From an uncultured cyanobacterium (lineage in GTDB: Bacteria; Cyanobacteriota; Cyanobacteriia; Thermosynechococcales; Thermosynechococcaceae), in the NCBI GenBank assembly GCA_937951315.1, contig CALFCG010000362.1:1-37590 (forward strand): a stretch of DNA of 37,590 bases. The letters are read 5' to 3'. Position 1 is the first letter of the stretch; every line of letters begins with the position of its first letter. Below, piece by piece: positions 26,067 to 34,100 of this stretch. The notes beneath the pieces were generated by a model that saw only the letters and a list, made by a program, of their open reading frames with translations, did no database searches and was not told the DNA's origin. The position numbers and the translations under genes are program-made.

Positions 26067-27278
26067 ATGACCCGCAATCAGACACCAACGCAACGACATC
26101 ATGAGGATGCCTTACCTTTCAGGGAGGATGAATTACTTTTTCCTGATGATGGTGAGACGACATCGCCTGAAGCAGAAAGTCCTGAAAGACTTGAGGATGC
26201 CCGTTGCGTCTGGAATGTGATCATTATTGATGATGAGCCGGCTGTTCATCAAGCGACCCAGTTGGCACTAAAGAATTTTACGTTTGAGGACAAACCATTA
26301 GTTTTTTTGTCAGCCTATTCTGCTGAGGAGGGGAAACGGCTCCTGGCGGAGAAGCATCTGGAGACGGCTTTTGTTCTGCTTGATGTGGTGATGGAAACCC
26401 ACGATGCCGGTCTGTGCGTCGTTCAGTATATTCGGGAGCACCTCAATAACCACCAACTGCGGATTATCTTGCGCACGGGACATCCTGGAGAGGCTCCGGA
26501 AGAGTCCGTGATTCTGAACTACGATATCAACGACTATAAGCTTAAGGTGGAACTGACACGTAAGAAGCTTGTCACCACTGTGATCACGACGCTTCGGTCC
26601 TATCGCGATATTCTACTGATCGAAGAGCAGCGTAAAGATCTGACTGAAGCTTTAGAGCATTTAGAGTTAGCTCAGCAGCAGCTTCAGGCCTATTCCTACA
26701 CCTTAGAACTCAAGGTCTCTGAACGAACAGCGGCTTTAGAAAAGGCCAATCAACAGCTGCAGCGCTTGGCTCGGCTAGATGGTTTGACTCAAATCGCCAA
26801 CCGTCGATCGTTTGACGAGTATCTAAAGGATCAATGGTCCCTTTTAGAACAAAAAAAACAGCCTCTCTCTGTGCTGATGGTCGATGTTGATTTCTTTAAG
26901 CTCTACAACGATTTCTATGGTCACTTAGAAGGTGATCATTGTTTATACACCATTGCCCAGACAATGACTCAAGTCCTTTCCAGGCCGATGGATTTAGTGG
27001 CTCGGTACGGAGGAGAAGAGTTTGCGATCGCACTTCCTTTGACAAACTTGAACGGTGCTAAGGAGGCTGCTAGACGCGTCATCTCCACCATGCAATCCCT
27101 TCAGCTCCCCCATGCGCCCTCCCCCATTGGTGAATGGGTTACCCTGAGCATCGGCATCTCAAGTATGGTGCCCTTACCAGAGCTATCGTTAAGTACTCTG
27201 CTTGAGAGTGCAGATCAAGCACTTTATCAGGCCAAAAGAGCAGGTCGTAACCAATGTTGCATCTTTACCCCGACCTGA
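26067..27278 (+). CDS. Response regulator diguanylate cyclase (REC-GGDEF)
   Basis: A 403-residue response regulator that should make cyclic di-GMP. There is an acidic N-terminal extension of about 45 residues. The receiver domain (about 50-170) has the acidic pair in VIIIDDEP and phospho-Asp106 in LLDVVME. A coiled coil (about 180-235) follows. The GGDEF domain is intact: GGEEF at 315-319 and an RPMD inhibitory I-site five residues before it. The receiver ends in DINDYKLKVELT, a form I associate with receivers found next to FIST proteins. It is probably phosphorylated by the kinase just upstream. A weak terminator follows the stop. Confidence 0.92.
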   Translation: MTRNQTPTQRHHEDALPFREDELLFPDDGETTSPEAESPERLEDARCVWNVIIIDDEPAVHQATQLALKNFTFEDKPLVFLSAYSAEEGKRLLAEKHLETAFVLLDVVMETHDAGLCVVQYIREHLNNHQLRIILRTGHPGEAPEESVILNYDINDYKLKVELTRKKLVTTVITTLRSYRDILLIEEQRKDLTEALEHLELAQQQLQAYSYTLELKVSERTAALEKANQQLQRLARLDGLTQIANRRSFDEYLKDQWSLLEQKKQPLSVLMVDVDFFKLYNDFYGHLEGDHCLYTIAQTMTQVLSRPMDLVARYGGEEFAIALPLTNLNGAKEAARRVISTMQSLQLPHAPSPIGEWVTLSIGISSMVPLPELSLSTLLESADQALYQAKRAGRNQCCIFTPT

Positions 27279-27283
27279 AGGCT

Positions 27284-27308
27284 GCAGGCAACCAAGCCTC
27301 TGCTTTTT
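27284..27308 (+). terminator. Probable intrinsic terminator after the diguanylate cyclase gene
   Basis: GCAGGC (27284-27289) can pair with GCCTCTGC (27296-27303) with a two-base bulge and a six-base loop, followed directly by five T. It is located 6 bases after the stop and before the rpsD promoter. The stem is short, so confidence is moderate. Confidence 0.5.
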
Positions 27309-27348
27309 CCCTGGCAAAGTAAAGGAATCCAATTATATTTCGCTGAAT

Positions 27349-27379
27349 GTTGAATCAAATTCAACGCAAAGCGTATACT
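27349..27379 (+). promoter_or_regulatory. rpsD promoter with palindrome over the -35 box
   Basis: TTGAAT (27350-27355) and TATACT (27374-27379) are separated by 18 bases and match sigma-70-type boxes well. The -35 box lies within a perfect 7-bp inverted repeat, GTTGAAT-CAA-ATTCAAC (27349-27365), which could be a regulator site. The predicted leader to the rpsD ATG is about 35 bases. Confidence 0.65.
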
Positions 27380-27419
27380 AGAAATTCTGACTGAGTCAAT
27401 CTAAGTAAAAGGAATTCAT

Positions 27420-28028
27420 ATGTCGCGATATCGAGGCCCGCGCCTCAGAGTAGTTCGTCGTCTGGGGGATTTGCCCGGTTTAACTCGTAAGACAGCTCGG
27501 CGGGCTTATCCACCTGGACAGCATGGCCAAGGGCGCAAAAAACGCTCTGAGTATGCAACGCAGCTCGAAGAGAAGCAGAAATTGCGTTTCAACTATGGCT
27601 TGTCGGAGAAGCAGTTGCTCCGCTGTGTGCGCAAGGCTAAGCGATCTGCAGGTTCCACCGGTCAAGTTCTGCTGCAGATTTTAGAAATGCGGCTAGACAA
27701 TACAATTTTCCGGCTTGGTATGGCACCTACCATCCCCTCGGCTCGTCAGTTGGTAAACCATGGCCACGTTACTGTTAATGGCCGAGTGGTCTCCATTGCC
27801 AGCTACCAATGTCGTCCTGGTGACATCATTGGCGTCCGGGACAAAGATAATTCAAAGACCATGGTGGAAGAGAACCTGAAGTACCCAGGTTTGGCAAATG
27901 TGCCGACTCACCTAGACTTTGACAAGAATAATATGACCGCCAAAGTTACGGGTGTCATTGAACGGGAATGGATTGCCCTCGAGATTAATGAACTACTCGT
28001 GGTGGAATACTACTCCCGGAAAGGTTAA
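27420..28028 (+). CDS. rpsD: 30S ribosomal protein S4
   Basis: A 202-residue primary 16S rRNA-binding protein that nucleates 30S assembly. The N-terminus ([21 protein letters not shown]) is the form typical of cyanobacteria and plastids, without the zinc cysteines found in some bacteria. The S4 RNA-binding domain is clear ([35 protein letters not shown]). AAGGA lies 7 bases before the ATG. It is a single-gene unit with its own promoter and terminator, away from other ribosomal protein genes, as is common in cyanobacteria. Confidence 0.98.
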   Translation: MSRYRGPRLRVVRRLGDLPGLTRKTARRAYPPGQHGQGRKKRSEYATQLEEKQKLRFNYGLSEKQLLRCVRKAKRSAGSTGQVLLQILEMRLDNTIFRLGMAPTIPSARQLVNHGHVTVNGRVVSIASYQCRPGDIIGVRDKDNSKTMVEENLKYPGLANVPTHLDFDKNNMTAKVTGVIEREWIALEINELLVVEYYSRKG

Positions 28029-28413
28029 ATATAGATTTACCCAGATTTTACGAACCGCGGCATTGGTTCCAATTTAATTTTTTCTGTCCCTCTCAAGTCC
28101 GTCAGCTTGAGAGGGGTTTTTACGTTAGCCCCCCTGCAAGGCAAGAACTCAATTCCAGTTGAGCAGCCCCTGTGAGCTTTTGAATGTTCAGAATCTACCG
28201 CATCTTCCTTTTCAAACGAGTGAACTCAGGAAGGAAACCTTCTGTTTCTCGATCCGGGGGATATGCTGTGAAGATTGGTGAAATCCTTTCAGCGTTTACC
28301 CCGTCAATCTCTTAGGTTATAGGGTATGACCTCCATAGATAGCTGAAGTATTGAGGGAGTAATACCTCTCTAACCTTAACGATGAGCATTGATTACTGCT
28401 GCTAATTGCGCGT
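28029..28413. other. Intergenic region after rpsD
   Basis: There are 385 bases without a gene. The first 100 bases hold the rpsD terminator. The rest is the upstream region of the hydrolase gene; I see no clear promoter boxes or repeats beyond short, weak inverted matches around 28315-28376. Confidence 0.6.
28088..28121 (+). terminator. Intrinsic terminator of rpsD
   Basis: CCCTCTCAAG (28088-28097) pairs perfectly with CTTGAGAGGG (28106-28115) over an 8-base loop, followed by G and five T. It is a textbook Rho-independent terminator 59 bases after the rpsD stop. Confidence 0.9.
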
Positions 28414-29292
28414 ATGTCTGCACCTATTCGTAAGACCCTCCGGTTGTTGTCTGGCATTAACCTTTCTTACCTGGAATGGGGCAAGGGGCATGTGCCCCTA
28501 TTGCTGTTGCATGGTATGGCTGACCACGGGGGAGTCTGGCAAAGTCTCGCTCAGCAATTAGGAGAGTCGTATCACATCATTGCCCCTGACCTCCGGGGAC
28601 ATGGAGAAAGTAGTAAGCCTGCCGAACAGTATCGCTTTGCTGATATCATCGCGGACCTAACCGCCCTGATGGATGCCCACGGTTGGACCTCTGCTAACGT
28701 TTTAGGACATTCCTGGTCTGGGAAACTTTTGGTGGTGTGGGCGCAGCAGCAGCCCCATCGTTTTGATCGCCTCATCTTAGTGGACCCAGCCATCATGACT
28801 GCCCTGCCACGGTGGACAAAAGTGCTGTTCCCGCTGCTTTATAAAGCGCTGCCCTTTCTGCGTATGGTGGGACCGTTTGAGGATTTTGGTGAAGCGCAGG
28901 CCCAGGCCCAACAACTCAAGCAGTACAAAGAATGGACACCTCTGCAGCATGACGTCTTTAGGGCTTCTGTGGAGGAAAAAGCCAATGGTCAATGGGGCAG
29001 CAAATTTACGCTCTCGGCCCGAGATGTGATGTTTGAAGAAGTCTTACAGACGAAGGGCTTTACCCAACCCATTGAGATTCCCACCCTATTTATTCCAGCA
29101 ACCGAAGGTATCAATACATCAGAGCGATCCATCAAACCCTATCGGCAATTTATCCAACCGTTAACGATTATCCCCATGGAATGCCATCATTGGCCTTTTT
29201 TGGCGAACCCGACGAAATTTAATGCCATCGTCTCTAACTTTTTGGCCGATACCGAGAGTACCCAACCCATCTCTAGGAGGACATCAATGTGA
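28414..29292 (+). CDS. Alpha/beta-fold hydrolase
   Basis: A 292-residue alpha/beta hydrolase. Features seen are the LLLLHGMADHGGVW oxyanion region, DLRGHGES, the nucleophile elbow GHSWSG with catalytic Ser, and a late HHWPF with the likely catalytic His. A cap region (about 130-215) separates the two halves of the fold. The fold serves esterases, epoxide hydrolases, C-C hydrolases and others, so the substrate cannot be named. It has no signal peptide. Its stop overlaps the start of the methyltransferase gene by 4 bases, suggesting the two act together. Confidence 0.88.
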   Translation: MSAPIRKTLRLLSGINLSYLEWGKGHVPLLLLHGMADHGGVWQSLAQQLGESYHIIAPDLRGHGESSKPAEQYRFADIIADLTALMDAHGWTSANVLGHSWSGKLLVVWAQQQPHRFDRLILVDPAIMTALPRWTKVLFPLLYKALPFLRMVGPFEDFGEAQAQAQQLKQYKEWTPLQHDVFRASVEEKANGQWGSKFTLSARDVMFEEVLQTKGFTQPIEIPTLFIPATEGINTSERSIKPYRQFIQPLTIIPMECHHWPFLANPTKFNAIVSNFLADTESTQPISRRTSM

Positions 29293-30260
29293 TGGTTGTT
29301 CTATTCGCCCCTGCGCTGAATGTTGCCAATACACTTGTGAATGGACTGTTGGCTGTCAAACCATTAGCTAACCTTGCTAAGCATCGAGCTCGCAAAATGA
29401 TGATTAAACGAGCTGAATCCATTGGTGTCAACTGGAGGCAAGACGTCAAAAAACTGCGGTCCAGGGGCAAAGATGTTGCTTTTGATCCTGGATGGGAAAC
29501 GGAGCTAGCAGCGATTCAAGATCCAGATTTGGTGTACCCCGACTATTATCTCAAGTCTTTTCATGCCTATGAAAAAGGCAATTTATGCTGGGAAGCTGCC
29601 ACTGAAGTCGCGGTGGCAGCCCAAGCGGTTCATGCTCGGCTATGGCCCGAAGAGGGGGCAGCGGGGACTCTAAAGCTGCGCCAAAACTTTATTGCGGCAC
29701 TGCAAACACAGCTCTCTACGCCCCCTCAACAGATTGTCGATTTGGGCTGTAGTGTCGGCATTAGCACCCGTGCCCTTCAAGTCGCCTATCCTCAGGCTGA
29801 GATTACAGGGGTAGATTTATCGCCTCATTTTTTGGCTGTCGCGCAATTTCATGACCGTGAGGCAGGGAATCAACTTCACAACTCTCCTGCGATACAGTGG
29901 CGACATGCGGCGGCTGAATCGACGGGTTTGCCCGATCAATTCTGCGATATAGTAACGGCTTTCTTGGTGGTTCATGAATTGCCACAACCTGCCACGAGAG
30001 CCATTTTGCGTGAAGCCAGGCGTTTGCTTCGCCCCGGTGGTCATCTTGCCATTATGGACTCCAATCCAAAGGCTGAGGGGTATTCCAAAATGCCCCCTTA
30101 TGTGTTGACGCTCCTCAAAAGTACGGAGCCCTACCTTGATGAGTATTTTTCCCTTGATATTGAGCGGGCAATGGAGGATGTTGGTTTTCTACCCCCTTCA
30201 ATTTTTGAAACGAGTCCTCGCCATTATTCATTGATTGCTCAAGTGTGTGAAACTGTATAG
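29289..30260 (+). CDS. Class I SAM-dependent methyltransferase
   Basis: A 323-residue protein. The first half (about 1-145) is a lineage-specific region with YPDYYLKSFHAYEKGNLCWEAATE; the second half is a class I methyltransferase with motif I VDLGCSVGIST, the acidic VDLSPHF loop, and LRPGGHLAIMD. The substrate is unknown. Similar cyanobacterial proteins are often loosely called UbiE-like, which I would not trust here. AGGAGG precedes the start by 8 bases if GTG at 29289 is used (GTGA overlap with the hydrolase stop), or by 11 if ATG at 29292 is used. Confidence 0.87.
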   Translation: MMVVLFAPALNVANTLVNGLLAVKPLANLAKHRARKMMIKRAESIGVNWRQDVKKLRSRGKDVAFDPGWETELAAIQDPDLVYPDYYLKSFHAYEKGNLCWEAATEVAVAAQAVHARLWPEEGAAGTLKLRQNFIAALQTQLSTPPQQIVDLGCSVGISTRALQVAYPQAEITGVDLSPHFLAVAQFHDREAGNQLHNSPAIQWRHAAAESTGLPDQFCDIVTAFLVVHELPQPATRAILREARRLLRPGGHLAIMDSNPKAEGYSKMPPYVLTLLKSTEPYLDEYFSLDIERAMEDVGFLPPSIFETSPRHYSLIAQVCETV

Positions 30261-30357
30261 CGACTGCTGAGGGGAGGGGCCGTGAAATCGAAACTTTTGG
30301 CTCTCATTTCAGAACTCGTTCTCAATCATTCATGCAAGTTTATAAGGCACCCGCGAT

Positions 30358-31065
30358 ATGACTCCATCTTTTTGCGTTAAAAAGACTCTTGTCTTGTTTT
30401 TGAGTCTTGCCATCATGAATCCAGCCGCAGTGCTCATTCCAAAAGATGCGATGGCAGGGGACAGTTCTCCTGATTCTTTCAAAGGTTCTGAATCCAAACA
30501 AAACACGTCTGAGTTGATGCTCTATGGTGGACCTGGAACAAGAGCCCCATTGGTGCAATGGTACCTAGAAGAGTTGGCTGTCCCCTATGAGTACATTTCG
30601 TTAGATCTGCGGGCAGATGAACATCGACAGCCTGAATATCTTGCCATTAATCCTATGGGGAAAGTGCCAGCCATTGTCGATGGTAATTTCAACTTATGGG
30701 AGTCTGGCGCGATACTCCTGTATTTAGCTGAAAAAAATGGAGAAATTCCCGATTCTATAGAAGGGAGATCGGAGATAAATCAGTGGGTTATTTTTGCCAA
30801 TGCGACGCTAGGTCCAGGGCTATTTCGCGAAGAACTGCGCGCGCGCGAAATGCCAAGATTGTTGACGCCGCTCAATCAGATTTTAGAGAAACAGTCCTTT
30901 CTTCTGGGGGCAGATCTGAGCGTCGCAGATGTGGCGGTCGGTTCCTATCTGCACTATGCCAGAGTTGCATTATCACTTGAATACGACCAATATCCTGCCG
31001 TTGAGGCCTATCTCAATCGTCTCTCTGAACGACCTGCGTTTCAAAAAACGTTAGGGCAGCGCTAA
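30358..31065 (+). CDS. Glutathione S-transferase-like protein with N-terminal signal peptide
   Basis: A 235-residue GST-fold protein. The thioredoxin-like half begins around residue 53 (LMLYGGPGTRAPLVQWYLEELAVPYEY) and has the glutathione-contact segments GKVPAIVD and WESGAILLYLAE; the helical half includes LLGADLSVADVAVGSYLHYA. Before this is a segment typical of export: KK, a hydrophobic run (TLVLFLSLAIMNPAAVLI) and an AMA-G cleavage-like site near residue 34. Most GSTs are cytosolic, so an exported one is unusual. If the first ATG is wrong, internal Met starts could give a cytosolic form, but the leader reads cleanly. It is the last gene of a plus-strand run after the hydrolase and methyltransferase. 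Confidence 0.83.
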   Translation: MTPSFCVKKTLVLFLSLAIMNPAAVLIPKDAMAGDSSPDSFKGSESKQNTSELMLYGGPGTRAPLVQWYLEELAVPYEYISLDLRADEHRQPEYLAINPMGKVPAIVDGNFNLWESGAILLYLAEKNGEIPDSIEGRSEINQWVIFANATLGPGLFREELRAREMPRLLTPLNQILEKQSFLLGADLSVADVAVGSYLHYARVALSLEYDQYPAVEAYLNRLSERPAFQKTLGQR

Positions 31066-31180
31066 CCGGTTCTCTGGGGTGGGGATATGGGGATAAGGGA
31101 AGACAATGGGGCCGACATCGGCCTTCGTGCAAGTGTGCTTTTTTCCACAAGGGGAATACTCTGGACCACAAAACTTGCGA

Positions 31181-34100
31181 TTATCGACTAGCAAATTCAG
31201 TTAGCGCTGTCGGTTTGGAGATTTCGAAACCTTGGACGTAGTCGATGCCCATTGCGGTGAGTTCTTCTCGAATGGATGGGCTACTGACAAACTCGGCGAT
31301 TGTTTTTATACCCATGACATGGCCAATGTTATTAATCGATTCAACAATGGCTGCTGTGGCTGGGTCCCCCACCATATCCTCAATAAAGCGGCCATCAATT
31401 TTTAAGTAATCAACGGGAAGGGTCTTTAGGTAGGCAAAAGAGGACATACCACTGCCAAAGTCATCTAGCGCAAACTGACAGCCCAACTGCTTGAGTTCTC
31501 CAATCATATAGGCGGCGTGGGCTAAGTTCGAGATGGCTGCGGTTTCTGTGATTTCAAAACACATGTGTGGGGTAATGGTCGGATGCCGCTTCAGTTCGGT
31601 TTTTAGAAAATGTAAGAACTCTTCATCACCAATGCTCACGCCTGAGAGATTGATCATGTACTGTGTCGGCTGGGATGCATTGTTTAATGCGGGTTGGGGC
31701 AGGTGATGATAGTCATCAAGAAATTTACTGACGACCCATCGATCAATTTCTGGAATCAGATTGTAACGTTCCGCTGCTGGGATAAATTCGCTAGCGCCGA
31801 CAATTTTGTCTTGTTCATCCAGTAGGCGCAGCAAAATCTCGCAGGCGTTGCCCTGCGATGCTTCAGGGCCAGCAGTGGGAACAATGGCTTGACCATACAG
31901 GCAAAATCGATTGTCTTCTAAGGCTTGTTTGATGCGAACGCTCCATTGTTGCTCACCCCGCTGTCGCAGGAGTGTCGAATCGTTATCTTGGTAAACTTGA
32001 ATTCGATTCCGGCCTTTTGCCTTGGCGGCATAACAGGCTGCATCTGCAGCCCCTAGAGCTTTCTGCAGATCTAAACTGTTGTGATCGAGCTTGACTAACC
32101 CGATGCTAATCCCAATGCTAAAGGTTTTGCCTTCCCAATGGAATCGGTGGTTTTGGATGGTCTGGCGCAGATCTTCGGCAATTACTTTGGCCCGATCTAA
32201 GGGACATTGATAGAGGAGAATCGCGAATTCGTCGCCTCCGATTCGGGCCAATGTATCACTGGCCCGAATGGACTGCTGGAGCAAGGCTGAGGCCTGACAG
32301 AGGAGCGTATCGCCTGCAGAATGGCCGCAGGTGTCATTGATCACTTTGAACTGATCTAAGTCAAGGAAACAGAGAATATGAGACTGATGACTCTGTCGCG
32401 TCTCTTGTTGAATTTCGGCTAAAACTTGGTCGAATTGGCGGCGATTAAATAATTGGGTTAATGGATCATGGCTGGCCTGCCACGAGAGCTGGTGTGTCAG
32501 ACTACGGGATTGGGTTACATCATGGAAGACCATGACAGCTCCCATCACTTGACCTTGGTGATCGCGAATGGGGGCAGCTGAATCTTCAATGGCGTATTCT
32601 GTGCCATCCCGGGCGATCAAAATAGTGTGCGCGGCTAACTCTACGATTTCCCCTTCTGCCAAGGCTTTTTGAATCGGATTTTCGATTGGCTTCCGCGTTT
32701 CTTCGTGGATGATGTTGAAGATTTCGGTTATGGAGTGCTGTTGTGCTTCGGGGTTTGTCCAGCCGGTCAGCTGCTCGGCAACGGGATTGAGTTTAGTGAT
32801 TTTGCCTGCAATATCTGTGGTGATGACGGCATCACCGATGGATTGTAGGGTGACTTGGGCTAGTTCTTTCTCTTGGAAAAGGGCTTCTTCGGTTTGCTTG
32901 CGATCGCCAATATCTTGAATCTGAGTAATGAGATAGAGGGGCTTGCCCTCTTGATCTCGAACAAGGGAGGCACTCAACCATACCCAGACCGAGTGTCCTT
33001 CCTGATGAATGTAGCGTTTCTCCTTTTCAAAGGTGTTAATCTCTCCTGCCAGCAGCCTTTGAAGATAGTCCAAATCAAGGGCGCAATCATCGGGATGTGT
33101 AATGGTTTGAAAATGCAGGGACAGCATTTCTGTTTCGCTATACCCCACCAAGTCACAGAGGGATTGGTTGACTCTTAACCAATGCCCGTCAGGGGCCACT
33201 AGGGCCATACCAATTGCCGCCTCTTCAAATGCCAGTCTAAACCGGTCTTCGCTGTCTGAGAGGGAGGCTTCTATTTGCTTGCGATCGCTAATGTTGCGAG
33301 CGACCCAAAGGAGGGTCTGTTCAGACATCCGTGAAGCTGTCGCGATAAACCAGAGTTCATGGTTGTTCTGTTCTAGACGATATTCAAATTCAGCACTATT
33401 GCCTGTTGATAGCACCTGCTGCATTTGCGGTCCCCAGGTCTCTTCCGCGTGGTCCCAAAGATATTGGATGGTTTGACTGGTGAGGTCAGAGTCTACATCC
33501 TTATCGGGAGTGGTGGGCGCAATGGCAATTCGCTTCAACATGCCATCTTGAACGGTGCAGATGAGGACCACATCGTGCATGGCTTCTAGTACCATTCGCA
33601 TTTGCTGCTCTGCACTGCGCAGCCTTGCTTCTAAGCGTCTACGATCGGTGATATCTCGCTGAATGACTAAAATAGATGATGCTTGATCCTTGGCATCGGC
33701 AATGACAGAACAAGCGCACTCTACAAAGACAGAGGTGCCATTCTTACTGCGCAATTCCATCTCTTGATGGTGCTTACCCTTTTTAATTAGGGTCTGTATC
33801 GTGCTCTGAGACGGGTGCGCGGACTCGTTTAGGAAGAAGTCAGATAATGGGCGACCCATCATCTCAACGTCGGCATAGCCCAATCGTCTTGTGACAGACT
33901 GATTGATTTGTAGAATGATGCCTTGCCGATTTAGCACAAAGAGAAGGTCTGGGGCCGTTTCGAATAACAGACGATACCGGCGCTCATTGGCCCTTATTTT
34001 GAGGGTGCTGATGGCAATGCGAGCTTCTAGTTCATGATTGAGTTTTTCAAGGGCTTTTTCTGCCTGTTTGCGATCGCAAATATCTTGGAGGACTGCAATC

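Noticed and set aside
31110-31137. Small GGCCGA/TCGGCC hairpin between the GST-like and c-di-GMP genes
   Set aside because: The loop is only two to four bases and the T-run is not adjacent, so a terminator call is too weak.
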